Program-made: the position numbers and the translations under genes | Shown here: in pieces, positions 17,613 to 26,570 of the stretch | How positions within the stretch are numbered: position 1 is the first letter of the stretch | Layout: the number at the start of each line of letters is the position of its first letter | Assembly: GCA_022769125.1 (NCBI GenBank) | Contig: JALEKN010000062.1 | Coordinates: 29,870 to 93,869 of the forward strand | DNA: 64,000 nucleotides | Source: Agathobacter sp. | Lineage (GTDB): Bacteria; Bacillota; Clostridia; Lachnospirales; Lachnospiraceae | Direction: 5' to 3' | Notes under the pieces: generated by a model | Seen by the model: only the letters and a program-made list of their open reading frames with translations | Database searches by the model: none | What the model was told of the DNA's origin: nothing

Positions 17613-18209
17613 ATGGAATTATACATCATCCGGCATGGACAGACTGTCTGGAACGCCGAGAAGAGATTACAGGGGCGAAGAGATATTGAACTGAATGCAT
17701 ACGGCAGGCAATTGGCAGGGGAGTTGGGCGAAAAGCTGGAAAACATTCCCTTTGACTGTATCTATGCATCACCGCTGATCCGGGCGTATGAGACAGCGTG
17801 TCTGATCCGTGGACACCGCAATATCCCGATCATACGGGATGGACGTTTGAAGGAGATGTCATTCGGTGTTATGGAAGGGGCGCGTGTGGAAGAATGGCTT
17901 GCAGAGGATTGTCCATATCGCTTTTTCTTTGACGCGCCGGATCGATACATACCGCCGGAGGGTGGAGAGAGCATTGACGATGTTATGGCGCGCACCTCGG
18001 ATTTTTTGCAGCAAGTGATCGAGCCGCAGTACAAGACGGCAGCACGGATTATGGTCGTGGCACACGGAGCACTGAACAAAGGGCTTATGTGCCGCATTGA
18101 GAGTAACGACAAAGCCCATTTCTGGGGGAAAGGGCTGCAAAAGAATTGTGAAGCTGATATTTTTCACTATGATGGTATAAGATGGCACGCGGGGCCTGAA
18201 GCGATATGA
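17613..18209 (+). CDS. histidine phosphatase family protein
   Basis: A 198-residue phosphoglycerate-mutase-like phosphatase. The catalytic RHG motif is at residues 7-9 (YIIRHGQTVWN), Arg in YASPLIRAYETA and the second catalytic His in VVAHGALNKGL complete the site. It may act on a phosphosugar or alpha-ribazole phosphate; neighbours do not decide. I use ATG 17613, since the RHG motif normally lies within ten residues of the start; the frame is open nine codons further upstream, inside the thioesterase gene. GGAGG at 17596-17600 is the ribosome binding site. Confidence 0.88.
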   Translation: MELYIIRHGQTVWNAEKRLQGRRDIELNAYGRQLAGELGEKLENIPFDCIYASPLIRAYETACLIRGHRNIPIIRDGRLKEMSFGVMEGARVEEWLAEDCPYRFFFDAPDRYIPPEGGESIDDVMARTSDFLQQVIEPQYKTAARIMVVAHGALNKGLMCRIESNDKAHFWGKGLQKNCEADIFHYDGIRWHAGPEAI

Positions 18210-18281
18210 CGCACGTGGACTTTTATACGGGCGGTGTGGGAATGCTGCCTGCAAAAATAGATTGACAGAGGATTTGACACT

Positions 18282-20261
18282 ATGCGCTACCAGATTATAG
18301 ATGGGACAGTGTCCGCAGGAGGACAGACGATTTTATCCCATATCCGGTTTGAAATCAAGGGGACGGAGAAGATTGCCGTCGTAGGGAAAAACGGCGCAGG
18401 AAAGACCACTCTGCTGCGCCTGATTGCAGGTGAATTGGAGCTGGACCGGGATGACAAGCGGCAGGGTGTCGGGATTGTGACGGACCGCAGGCTCACGGTA
18501 GGGATGCTCCGGCAGAACAGCACGGCGGATCTGGACAAAACGGTAGAAGAATTGCTCTTGGAGGGCTGTCCACAGAAGGATGGATTTTCCAAAGAGCGTT
18601 TTTTGTATGAGATGGAATATGATCGTTTGTTTACGGGATTCGGGCTGGAAAAAGAACGTAAGCACTGCAAATTGTCCTCTTTTTCCGGAGGAGAACAGAC
18701 GAAGATTTCACTGATCCGGCTGCTTTTGGAAAAGCCGGATATTTTGTTATTGGATGAGCCGACCAACCACCTGGATATCGCCACGGTGGAATGGTTGGAG
18801 CAGTACATGAAAACATACGACTATGCGGTTGTTTTTGTGTCGCATGACCGTTTCTTTATGGATCAGGTTGTAGAGACCGTATACGAATTGCAGGATAAGC
18901 ATCTGCAGCGCTATGCAGGCAATTATACTGCGTATCGTGCACAAAAACAAAAGAATATTGCACTGCAGACCAAGGCGTATGAGCGGCAGCAGGAAGAAAT
19001 CTGGCACTTAAATGAGCTGATCACAAAGTTTAAGAACAAGCCGACAAAAGCCTCCTTTGCACGTTCCCGTAAGACGATGCTCGAACGGATGGAACGGATC
19101 GAACGACCCAGCGAGGGTGAGGCACATATATTTACCGGAGAGATCACGCCACTTACGCCGGGGAGCAAGAGTGTATTTGAGGCAGAGCATTTAAAAATTG
19201 GCTATGACCGGGCTTTGCTTGAACTTTCGCTTCGTGTGCGCCGCGGGCAGAAAATCGGTATCATCGGGGAAAACGGAACCGGAAAAAGTACGTTTCTGAA
19301 GACAGTTGCAGGGCTTATTCCACCGGTTGAGGGGAAAGCGGAGCTTGGAAACAATATTCTGATGGGATATTTTGACCAGCAGTCAGCGTCTGTTGAATCA
19401 GATAAGCAGGTGATCAACCATTTCCATGATCTGTTTCCGGCGATGACGGAGAAGGACGCCAGGCAGATACTTGGATCGTATCTATTTGGCGGAGCTGCCG
19501 CGGCAAAGCGAGTCAGTGACCTGTCTGGTGGTGAGAAGGCAAGACTTGTTCTGGCAGAGCTTTTGTGCAGCAGACCGAACCTTTTGATCCTGGATGAGCC
19601 GACGAACCACATGGATATTCCGGCGAAGGAGACATTGGAATCTGCATTCCGCGCGTATACGGGAACAATCCTGTTTGTCTCCCATGACCGGTATTTTATC
19701 GAGCAGGTAGCAGATTCTTTGCTGGTTTTTGAGAACGGCCGTGCACTATATTATCCGTTTGGCTATGCACATTATATCGAGCGTGCGAAGCGGGAAGACG
19801 GTGCAGATCTTTCTGCGATGGTTCTGGCGGAAAATCAGGCGCTGGTGGCAGATCTTAAGGCAGTGCCGAAGGCAGAACGCCACAGACTCCGGGAGATCAA
19901 TACCGAGGAGGCATATGTGGACTGGAGGTTACGGCTGGCGGCAGAACCAGTGGAGGCTGCAAAGCAGCAGTATGCAAAAGTATATGAGATCTGGAAGAGA
20001 CTATACAGCGAGCATGAGCTGGAAAGCTGGAGAAGCGAAGTGGAAAAACTGCTGGCAGATGCGGCTGCGCAGGGGCAGAATGCGGATTCAGGCAATCAAA
20101 GAGGCAGGATACAGGAACCGCCGGAAGAATCGTGGGAAGAGAGACACACGGAAATAACAAAGGAATTAGAACAGGCGGCAGAAGCGCTGGAACAGGCGCA
20201 GCAGGCATGGACAGATAGCTGTATTGCCTGGTACGACCTGTTCCTGTCATTGCAGATTTAA
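18282..20261 (+). CDS. ABC-F family ATPase, second copy type
   Basis: A 659-residue soluble tandem ABC protein. Cassette 1: GKNGAGKTT, FSGGEQTK, ILLLDEPTNHLD. Cassette 2: GENGTGKST, LSGGEKAR, LILDEPTNHMD. The basic linker KFKNKPTKASFARSRKTMLERM is the ABC-F tRNA-interaction motif, and a long charged coiled coil (about 540-650) ends the protein. It shares layout with the protein at 7482 but differs clearly in sequence and in its longer C-terminal tail, so they are paralogues rather than a recent duplication. Its stop overlaps the convergent DUF1667 gene by 4 bases, with no terminator between. Confidence 0.9.
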   Translation: MRYQIIDGTVSAGGQTILSHIRFEIKGTEKIAVVGKNGAGKTTLLRLIAGELELDRDDKRQGVGIVTDRRLTVGMLRQNSTADLDKTVEELLLEGCPQKDGFSKERFLYEMEYDRLFTGFGLEKERKHCKLSSFSGGEQTKISLIRLLLEKPDILLLDEPTNHLDIATVEWLEQYMKTYDYAVVFVSHDRFFMDQVVETVYELQDKHLQRYAGNYTAYRAQKQKNIALQTKAYERQQEEIWHLNELITKFKNKPTKASFARSRKTMLERMERIERPSEGEAHIFTGEITPLTPGSKSVFEAEHLKIGYDRALLELSLRVRRGQKIGIIGENGTGKSTFLKTVAGLIPPVEGKAELGNNILMGYFDQQSASVESDKQVINHFHDLFPAMTEKDARQILGSYLFGGAAAAKRVSDLSGGEKARLVLAELLCSRPNLLILDEPTNHMDIPAKETLESAFRAYTGTILFVSHDRYFIEQVADSLLVFENGRALYYPFGYAHYIERAKREDGADLSAMVLAENQALVADLKAVPKAERHRLREINTEEAYVDWRLRLAAEPVEAAKQQYAKVYEIWKRLYSEHELESWRSEVEKLLADAAAQGQNADSGNQRGRIQEPPEESWEERHTEITKELEQAAEALEQAQQAWTDSCIAWYDLFLSLQI

Positions 20262-20629
20262 TCTTCGGATGCAGCGATATCCTTGGTGGCAACGATCGCA
20301 ACTCCGGTTCCTGCGGCATCGGCAAGAAGAACATCCCCGATGCTCACAGGGGCTGGAACACAGATTGTCTTTAGCGCATCGATCACATCAAAAATCTTAT
20401 TCTTTGGAATATCGTGCTCGGTCTTGCAGGAGACCGTCGGGGATTTACCGCCGGATACGGACACAGTACTGGTAACAATCCGGGTAGGGTTAGTTACTTC
20501 CTTTCTGGCGTAGGCATCTCCGCGGGGACAGGTATTTCCCGTAACCTCAGTCACAGAACCATTTTCTATCGTAACAGATAGGCTGCAGCCTAACGGGCAG
20601 CCGATACAGGTTAATTCTCTTTTTTCCAT
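20258..20629 (-). CDS. DUF1667 protein, iron-sulfur-type partner of the flavoprotein pair
   Basis: A 123-residue cysteine-containing protein, DUF1667. The N terminus MEKRELTCIGCPLGCSLSV has a CxxCxxxC motif, and a fourth Cys lies in NTCPRGDAYARKE, suggesting metal or Fe-S binding. The C-terminal half (IPKNKIFDVIDALKTI, PVSIGDVLL) is typical of the family. DUF1667 genes nearly always accompany the two GlpA/GlpB-like flavoproteins found immediately upstream here, so it is inferred to be the electron-carrying subunit. I use ATG 20629 because GGAGGTG is spaced for it. Third gene of the operon. Confidence 0.85.
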   Translation of the reverse strand: MEKRELTCIGCPLGCSLSVTIENGSVTEVTGNTCPRGDAYARKEVTNPTRIVTSTVSVSGGKSPTVSCKTEHDIPKNKIFDVIDALKTICVPAPVSIGDVLLADAAGTGVAIVATKDIAASED

Positions 20630-20646
20630 ATCAAGGCACCTCCAAT

Positions 20647-21909
20647 TCATGATTCTTCAATACAGATGCGGATCTTTGACAGGCCCGGATACTTGGCAAG
20701 GACTTCTTTGTTTAGGATAACCTGCTCCATCTCACCGGGAGCCATGACCGGGCGCTTGCGGCGGGAGATCTGGACATCATCACAGTAGGTGACAATGGAG
20801 CAGTTTTTATAGACGGAACCGACGCGGAAACGCACCGTAAGGGTATCTTCCATCTCCGTAGGCCGGATATATTTCGGTACAGTATAGCGGATTCCGCCCT
20901 CCGGGACAATTTCTGCTACAGCAGCCTCTGTGTTTTTACCATGTAAGATATAATGAGCCGCATGCTTGCCGGCAGCCGCAGCCTCCTGTGAAACATAATC
21001 GACAAGGTCATGTACGTGAAGAACATTTCCGCAGGCAAAAATGCCATCAATATTGGTTTCAAGATTGTCACTGACAACCGGACCGGAGGTGACAGGGGAA
21101 AGCGCAATCCCGGCACTGCGGCTAAGCTCATTTTCAGGGAGAAGCCCGCAGGAGAGCAGCAGTGTGTCACACTCATAGCGTATTTCTGTTCCCGGGATCG
21201 GTTTGCGGTCAGGACCGACTTCGGCAATCGTAACAGCCTCTACGCGTTCTTTGCCTTCGATGTTTACAACGGTGTGGCTGAGCATAAGTGGAATATCAAA
21301 ATCGTTCAGACATTGCACAATGTTGCGCTTGAGACCGCCGGAGTATGGCATCAGCTCTGCAACCACCTCGACCTTGGCTCCTTCGAGCGTCATACGGCGG
21401 GCCATGATCAGCCCGATGTCACCGGAACCTAGGATGACTACACGTTTACCTGGCATAAAGCCTTCCATATTGACAAGACGCTGGGCTGTTCCGGCGGAGT
21501 AGATTCCGGCAGGGCGATAGCCTGGCAGATTGAGTGCTCCGCGGCTTCTTTCCCGGCAGCCCATGGCGAGAACAATGGCTTTTGCCTGAATCTGGAACAT
21601 TCCATCCTCATGGTTCATTGCCGTGACAATCTTTTCATGGGAAATATCCATTACCATGGTGTTCAGCTTGTAGTTGATCTTCCGGTCATATACCTGTCTG
21701 GAAAAACGTGCGGCATATTCCGGACCGGTGAGCTCTTCTTTAAATGTATGAAGACCGAATCCGTTGTGGATACATTGGTTTAAAATGCCGCCCAGCTCCT
21801 TGTCACGCTCTATGATCAAAATGTCAGAGATTCCGTTGTCATGTGCACTAACTGCTGCGGCAAGACCGGCGGGACCACCGCCGATGATTACTAAGTCATA
21901 AGTTAACAT
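20647..21909 (-). CDS. FAD-dependent NAD(P)-disulfide-type oxidoreductase, GlpB-like subunit
   Basis: A 420-residue flavoprotein. The FAD-binding Rossmann motif is GGGPAGLAAAVSA near the N terminus; the second dinucleotide fold is VILGSGDIGLIMARRM at about 155-170; the FAD C-terminal motif is IDGIFACGNVLHVHDLVD. A cysteine sits in the NQCIHNGFGLH segment. With the downstream DUF1667 protein and the upstream GlpA-like protein it matches the three-gene anaerobic glycerol-3-phosphate dehydrogenase-type cluster of Firmicutes. It overlaps the upstream gene by 7 bases, indicating coupled translation. The substrate is inferred, not shown. Confidence 0.88.
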   Translation of the reverse strand: MLTYDLVIIGGGPAGLAAAVSAHDNGISDILIIERDKELGGILNQCIHNGFGLHTFKEELTGPEYAARFSRQVYDRKINYKLNTMVMDISHEKIVTAMNHEDGMFQIQAKAIVLAMGCRERSRGALNLPGYRPAGIYSAGTAQRLVNMEGFMPGKRVVILGSGDIGLIMARRMTLEGAKVEVVAELMPYSGGLKRNIVQCLNDFDIPLMLSHTVVNIEGKERVEAVTIAEVGPDRKPIPGTEIRYECDTLLLSCGLLPENELSRSAGIALSPVTSGPVVSDNLETNIDGIFACGNVLHVHDLVDYVSQEAAAAGKHAAHYILHGKNTEAAVAEIVPEGGIRYTVPKYIRPTEMEDTLTVRFRVGSVYKNCSIVTYCDDVQISRRKRPVMAPGEMEQVILNKEVLAKYPGLSKIRICIEES

Positions 21910-23399
21910 ACCGATTCTCCTCCTTTGAATTCTTTGTTTATACCAACCACAAGAGCGGAACTACCGCCACATTTGGTTACTTCGAACATGGACATCGGAA
22001 CTTCCCGGGTCAGAATTTCCATCGTTCTCGGGGAACAAAAGCCGGATTGGCAACGCCCCATGCCGGCACGTGTACGCCGCTTGACGGCATCAAGCGAGCG
22101 GGCTCCGAGTGGGCGGTGAATTGCATCAAGGATTTCGCCCTCGGAAATCATTTCACAGCGGCAGATGATATTGCCGTATGCAGGATTTTCCCTGATAAGA
22201 TTATTGCGGTCTTCTATGGAAAGCGTATCGGGACGGAGGATACCCTTACGTGTTCCGACAAAGTCCGGGTTTGGTGAGAGTTGTAATTTCTCTGCAACCA
22301 TTTTGGCGACCATCTCACCAATTGCAGGCGCGGAAGAAAGTCCGGGGGATTCAATTCCGGCGGCATCAAAGAAGCCCTTGGCATCTTCAACCTCACCGAT
22401 TACGAAATCGCCGCCATCTTCGTGGGCACGGAGACCGGCAAACGATGTGATGACCTGACGGAAAGGAATGTCCTTAACACTGCAGGAAGCTGTTTCTGCC
22501 AGAAAATCAAGCCCCTTTGCGGTCGTGTTGGTGCCATCCTTATCCTCGGTATCTATGGATGTCGGACCTACGAGAAGGTTCCCGTGTACGGTAGGTGTTA
22601 CGAGTACACCCTTTCCCATTTTGCCGGGAAGCTGGAAAATGGTGTGACTGACGTGGCCTCCGGCTGACTTGTCAAGCAGCATGTACTCGCCCTTCCGAGC
22701 GGTGATGTGGAGCTTACTTGTACTGACCATATTATGGAATACGTCCGCATAGACTCCTGCAGCGTTTACGATCGTGCGGGCTTCAATCACGCCGGATTCC
22801 GGAGCCTGCGTTGCATGGAGATCGGATTTGGCGGTATTTTTTACAGAAATCCGGAAGCCTTCATCAATCTTTGCAATGGTGGTAACCTCGGTGTTAAGAT
22901 AAAAGGTTACACCATTTGTACATGCATTCTCAGCGAATGCGATTGTCAGATGAAATGGACAGACAATCGCACCGGTTGGGGCGTACAGGGCGCATGTCAC
23001 ATCATCTGCGATGTTTGGCTCGATAGAAAGCAATTCTTCCCGGTCGAGAATGCGAAGACCGGGAACCCCGTTTGCCTTTCCTCTGGCAAGCAGCGTTTCA
23101 AGACCTTCACGATCCTGACCCTTTGTGCATACGACAAGGGAACCGTTTCTGGAAAATGGAACATCAAGTTCTCTGGAAATGGTATCCATCATTTCGTTGC
23201 CACGTACATTCAGGCGTGCTTTTAATGTACCGGGCTGTGCATCATATCCGGCATGGATTATGGCGCTGTTGGCCTTGGAGGTCCCACAGCAGACATCTTC
23301 TTCGCGCTCAATTACGCAGGCATTCACCCGGTATCTGGAAAGCTCTCTTGCGATGGCGCTTCCCACGACGCCTGCACCGATAATTGCTACATCATACAT
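21903..23399 (-). CDS. FAD-dependent oxidoreductase with BFD-like [2Fe-2S] domain, GlpA-like
   Basis: A 498-residue flavoprotein of the glycerol-3-phosphate dehydrogenase/DAO family. MYDVAIIGAGVVGSAIARELSRY carries the FAD-binding motif. The end has a BFD-like [2Fe-2S] domain (about 400-480) with CRC and, about 33 residues on, CQSGFC. It probably oxidises sn-glycerol 3-phosphate to dihydroxyacetone phosphate. Start is ATG 23399, preceded by AAAGGAG; the frame stays open upstream through the leader terminator (23422-23475), which I regard as non-coding. First gene of a three-gene operon with a 17 bp-spaced promoter at 23508-23536. Confidence 0.88.
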   Translation of the reverse strand: MYDVAIIGAGVVGSAIARELSRYRVNACVIEREEDVCCGTSKANSAIIHAGYDAQPGTLKARLNVRGNEMMDTISRELDVPFSRNGSLVVCTKGQDREGLETLLARGKANGVPGLRILDREELLSIEPNIADDVTCALYAPTGAIVCPFHLTIAFAENACTNGVTFYLNTEVTTIAKIDEGFRISVKNTAKSDLHATQAPESGVIEARTIVNAAGVYADVFHNMVSTSKLHITARKGEYMLLDKSAGGHVSHTIFQLPGKMGKGVLVTPTVHGNLLVGPTSIDTEDKDGTNTTAKGLDFLAETASCSVKDIPFRQVITSFAGLRAHEDGGDFVIGEVEDAKGFFDAAGIESPGLSSAPAIGEMVAKMVAEKLQLSPNPDFVGTRKGILRPDTLSIEDRNNLIRENPAYGNIICRCEMISEGEILDAIHRPLGARSLDAVKRRTRAGMGRCQSGFCSPRTMEILTREVPMSMFEVTKCGGSSALVVGINKEFKGGESVC

Positions 23400-23421
23400 G
23401 TTGTTTTCTCCTTTTTTGAAT

Positions 23422-23475
23422 AAAAAAAGAGCAAACATAACCAGACGAATTGCTTCGTCTGAATTACCTTTGCTC
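23422..23475 (-). promoter_or_regulatory. leader terminator/attenuator of the GlpA-like operon
   Basis: Read on the minus strand, GAGCAAA (23469-23475) pairs with TTTGCTC (23429-23435). Inside it, CAGACGAA and TTCGTCTG form an 8 bp hairpin with loop GCAA. Seven T follow directly (23422-23428). This is a complete intrinsic terminator between the promoter (23508-23536) and the start codon (23399). Antitermination by a GlpP-type protein, as known for Bacillus glpD, is a plausible but unproven reading. Confidence 0.7.
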
Positions 23476-23507
23476 ATAGTCTCTCGGTAGCTTTTTAAGT
23501 TAATAAT

Positions 23508-23536
23508 ATTGTATCACGGATATGCCGGTGCTGCAA
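23508..23536 (-). promoter_or_regulatory. promoter of the GlpA-like operon
   Basis: Minus strand TTGCAG (23531-23536), 17 bp spacer, TACAAT (23508-23513). It would start transcription near 23501, giving a leader of about 100 nt. It lies directly after the nth stop codon. Confidence 0.75.
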
Positions 23537-23539
23537 CCG

Positions 23540-24172
23540 TTAAATTCGCTTTTGGCAGATATCATTTAGTACACAGCGGTCACAGTATGGTGCAGTACGC
23601 GCAGTACAGATGGCACGCCCATGGTCTACAAAACGGTGGCACAGCTGATTGCCTTCTTCCGGTGGAACCAGTTTCCACAAGGCCATTTCCACCTTTTTTG
23701 GATCCTTTTGATTATCGACAAGTCCAATGCGGTTGGAAAGACGGATGCAATGGGTATCTGTTACAATGGCAGGCTTTCCAAAGACGTCACCCATGATCAG
23801 GTTAGCGCTTTTCCGGCCGACACCGGGGAGCGAGAGCAGTGCATCGAAATCATCCGGCACCTGATCGTGGTAAGTATCATGCAGGACCTTCATGCAGGCA
23901 CTGATATCGCGTGCCTTGCTTTTCCCCAATCCGCAGGGATGGACGATGGCCTCTATCTCATTGACATCGGCTGCTGCAAGTGAGGCAATGTCAGGGAAAC
24001 GGGCATACAGATCTTCCACTACGATATTTACGCGGGCATCTGTACATTGCGCCGCCAGTCTTACGGAGACAAGCAGCTTCCATGCTTCATCATAGGCAAG
24101 AGAGCAGCCGGAATCCGGATAGGCCTCTTTTAGCCGCTTGATTACTTCAAGAGTTAATTGCTTTTTAGTCAT
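23540..24172 (-). CDS. nth: endonuclease III
   Basis: A 210-residue DNA base-excision repair glycosylase/AP lyase for oxidised pyrimidines. The helix-hairpin-helix LPGVGRKSANLIMGD holds the catalytic Lys, and the catalytic Asp is in VTDTHCIRL. A four-cysteine [4Fe-4S] loop ends the protein; its first spacing is C-x7-C (CTARTAPYC) then C-x2-C-x5-C, one residue longer than the usual x6. It begins 3 bases after the stop of the HD-GYP gene, so the two are co-transcribed. Confidence 0.93.
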   Translation of the reverse strand: MTKKQLTLEVIKRLKEAYPDSGCSLAYDEAWKLLVSVRLAAQCTDARVNIVVEDLYARFPDIASLAAADVNEIEAIVHPCGLGKSKARDISACMKVLHDTYHDQVPDDFDALLSLPGVGRKSANLIMGDVFGKPAIVTDTHCIRLSNRIGLVDNQKDPKKVEMALWKLVPPEEGNQLCHRFVDHGRAICTARTAPYCDRCVLNDICQKRI

Positions 24173-24175
24173 AGA

Positions 24176-25243
24176 TTAATTTCCAATCATTTTGCTGCGT
24201 TCGGCCTCCGAATCCTTGCGGGCCTGCTGTGTTTCTTCATTGATGCTCGAAAGGGTGTAGCTAAGATAAGGGGGCTTGGTCAGGTCGACAAGTGTTCCAC
24301 TTTCGGTGCGGACAATCGGACGGAGATTGTGAATGCCGGAGTTCCCATAGATGATGCCCTTCTGGCCATCAGACAGAAGAACTTCTGTACCCTTTGGAAA
24401 AAGGGGAACGTAAGTTAAAAGCATCTTGACAGATTCCAGATCAAAAAGTGTCCCGCAATTGGCCATAAGATATTCCGCGGCGTCAAATGGGGAGTAAGGT
24501 TTTTTGTAAGGACGCTTGGAAACCAATGCATCATATACGTCTGCGACATGCAAGACCCTTGTAAAAAGCGTAAGGCTCTCGCCGGTGATTCCTTGCGGAT
24601 AACCGCTTCCGTCCATATTTTCATGGTGATATAAAACAGCTGTCTTGATGGATGGGGAGATGTCCCATCTGTCCTGGATCAGTTCATAGGAGATCCTGGG
24701 ATGTGTTTTCATTATCTGAAATTCTTCCGGAGTAAGTCTTGTTGGCTTGTTTAGTATGTTGCCCGGAATGGATAACTTACCAAGGTCGTGAATAAGGGCT
24801 GCCGTGATCATACAGGTAAGTTCCTCTTCATCCATTCCAAAACCAAGTCCCATAACTCCGCACAGAACTGCAACATTTACAGAGTGTGCGTAGGTGTAAT
24901 CATCAAAAGAGCGGAGGTTGACGAGATCGATCGGAAGGGCGCCCTTTTGCAGGATCTCTTCTACCATCATGCGCGCAATCTCCATACAACGGTCAATATC
25001 AGCGTTCCGGATGCAATCCATTCCTTCTGCGCGAAGCTGTGGGGAAATAACGTCCTTAATCTCGATATCTTTGGATAATTCATCTTCAACGTAGATACCG
25101 TCAAAACCATATTCAAATAGCTTTTCTATAAAGCTTTCGGTTAATTCGCTTCCCTGCCCGATCAAGGTGCGCCCGGACGAGTCAAACAGGTCATTGGCGA
25201 GGCGCATGCCGGGGGAAACTTCTTCTAATATAAGATACCTCAT
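24176..25243 (-). CDS. HD-GYP domain protein, putative c-di-GMP phosphodiesterase
   Basis: A 355-residue cytoplasmic protein. The HD-GYP domain (about 105-285) has ALIHDLGKLSIP and the signature HHENMDGSGYPQGI, with the adjacent conserved His residues, all needed for hydrolysis of cyclic di-GMP. The N-terminal 100 residues (ILEEVSPGMRLANDLFDSSGRTLI) form the small beta-rich module that often precedes HD-GYP. No receiver domain or membrane span. It is co-transcribed with nth from a promoter at 25300-25328. An EAL protein at 56308 may act on the same messenger. Confidence 0.92.
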   Translation of the reverse strand: MRYLILEEVSPGMRLANDLFDSSGRTLIGQGSELTESFIEKLFEYGFDGIYVEDELSKDIEIKDVISPQLRAEGMDCIRNADIDRCMEIARMMVEEILQKGALPIDLVNLRSFDDYTYAHSVNVAVLCGVMGLGFGMDEEELTCMITAALIHDLGKLSIPGNILNKPTRLTPEEFQIMKTHPRISYELIQDRWDISPSIKTAVLYHHENMDGSGYPQGITGESLTLFTRVLHVADVYDALVSKRPYKKPYSPFDAAEYLMANCGTLFDLESVKMLLTYVPLFPKGTEVLLSDGQKGIIYGNSGIHNLRPIVRTESGTLVDLTKPPYLSYTLSSINEETQQARKDSEAERSKMIGN

Positions 25244-25299
25244 GTAATAAGTAATTCCCTTTACAGTTCGTGAGTATATAGTTAATAATAACCCATCTA

Positions 25300-25328
25300 A
25301 CTTTATCAGTATGCAGAAAAAAAGTCAA
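25300..25328 (-). promoter_or_regulatory. promoter of the HD-GYP/nth operon
   Basis: Minus strand TTGACT (25323-25328), 17 bp spacer, TAAAGT (25300-25305), with the start codon 57 bases on. Confidence 0.75.
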
Positions 25329-25468
25329 TTTTATTAAGTCCTTTTCGTATTTTTTGATGAAATTGCATGAAAAAGCAATACATTGTTGAATAGATATTGT
25401 ATGATGTACGCGAAGGGTTTTCTTGCCTTTTTCGCAACTGTTAAGAAGAAGCTACGGAGGATTTATAT

Positions 25469-26113
25469 ATGGAACAAAATTTACAGGATATCTCAGATGG
25501 AAGACTTTATGAGTGGAATGACATGGCAAAGGTTGGCTGCCACGATTGTACAGGCTGTAGTGCATGCTGCCGGGATATGGGACAATCCATTCTGCTTGAT
25601 CCGCATGACGTGTTCCATTTATCTTCAAATCTTGGAAAAGCATTTGAAGAACTTTTACAGGGACCGGTGGAACTGCATGCAGAGGAGGGGCTTATTTTGC
25701 CGAACCTTCGTATGGCGGCAGATGGAGCATGCTCCTTTTTAGATAGCAATGGGCGATGCAGCATTCATGCTTTCCGACCGGGAATCTGCCGGTTATTTCC
25801 ACTGGGGCGTAACTATACGCCGGAACATCTGAACTATTTTCTGCTGTTGGATGCGTGCCCTGTAAAAAATAAGACAAAGATGAAAGTAGGAAAGTGGCTT
25901 GACTGTGACAATCGGAAAGTATATCAACAGTTCCTGCTGGATTGGCATAACCTCACAAAACAGGTGCGTGCACAAGTGACCGGATGTCTGGATGCGCCGG
26001 AAATGAGCCGGAAGATCACCATGGCATTTTTGCAGCTATTCTATATTAAACCATATAATAAAGCAGATTTTTACACAGAATTCTACGAGCGGGTAAAGCA
26101 GATTTCAGAATAA
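25469..26113 (+). CDS. YkgJ-type cysteine cluster protein
   Basis: A 214-residue soluble protein of the putative zinc/iron-chelating YkgJ (CxxCxxCC) family. The metal site is CHDCTGCSACC near residue 24, with further Cys in GACSFLDSNGRCSIHAFRPGICRLFPLG and a last Cys in LLLDACPVKNK. The body afterwards is helical. CGGAGG precedes the ATG. The family is thought to bind Fe-S or Zn; no enzymatic role is established. It stands alone between divergent HD-GYP and the PadR operon. Confidence 0.85.
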   Translation: MEQNLQDISDGRLYEWNDMAKVGCHDCTGCSACCRDMGQSILLDPHDVFHLSSNLGKAFEELLQGPVELHAEEGLILPNLRMAADGACSFLDSNGRCSIHAFRPGICRLFPLGRNYTPEHLNYFLLLDACPVKNKTKMKVGKWLDCDNRKVYQQFLLDWHNLTKQVRAQVTGCLDAPEMSRKITMAFLQLFYIKPYNKADFYTEFYERVKQISE

Positions 26114-26118
26114 TAGTG

Positions 26119-26197
26119 TTGACGTCGTACAGATAATGTGCTAATTTTACTATGACAGTCGTACTATGTCAGACGTAGTAACGATTGACGTAGTATA
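26119..26197 (+). promoter_or_regulatory. promoter and putative PadR operator
   Basis: TTGACG (26119-26124), 17 bp spacer and TAATTT (26142-26147) form the promoter. Overlapping and following it are repeated GACGTA-type half sites. The clearest is a 19 bp near-perfect palindrome at 26162-26180 (TACTATGTC, central A, GACGTAGTA; one mismatch pair), plus TTGACGTAGTATA at 26185-26197. It precedes a PadR gene, so self-repression is inferred. Confidence 0.6.
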
Positions 26198-26216
26198 GGG
26201 AAAGCGAGGATATGGA

Positions 26217-26555
26217 ATGGTAAGCATCAGCAGTGATGTGATCCGGGGATATAATGATACAATGATCTTATACCTATTGATGCAGGGTCCATCGTATGGA
26301 TACGAGATTACAAAAAGAATCAAACGTATGACAGATGAAAAATATGTCATGAAAGAGACTACTCTGTACTCTGCATTTGCAAGGATGGAAAAGAATGGAT
26401 ATATTTCCTCTTTTTCCTCCGATGAGGTAAACGGCAAAAAACGGACATATTATAGGATTACCGATGTGGGAAAAGAATATTACCGTACAAAATGCGAGGA
26501 ATGGATCTTAACAAAAGAAGTTGTAGAAAAATTTATCCTGGACAATGATGCTTAA
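26217..26555 (+). CDS. PadR family transcriptional regulator
   Basis: A 112-residue winged-helix repressor. MILYLLMQGPSYGYEITKRIKRM is the characteristic PadR helix, followed by ETTLYSAFARMEKNGYISSF, the recognition helix and wing, and TYYRITDVGKEYYRT. A short C-terminal helix gives dimerisation. It is the first gene of a PadR / DUF1700 / DUF4097 operon, an arrangement widespread in Firmicutes and linked to envelope stress. It probably binds the palindrome at 26162-26180. Confidence 0.92.
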   Translation: MVSISSDVIRGYNDTMILYLLMQGPSYGYEITKRIKRMTDEKYVMKETTLYSAFARMEKNGYISSFSSDEVNGKKRTYYRITDVGKEYYRTKCEEWILTKEVVEKFILDNDA

Positions 26556-26570
26556 GGGAGGATGTCTGTT

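Noticed and set aside
22707..23225. A 172-codon plus-strand open frame inside the GlpA-like gene
   Set aside because: Antisense to a flavoprotein gene with clear FAD and Fe-S motifs; no start signal.
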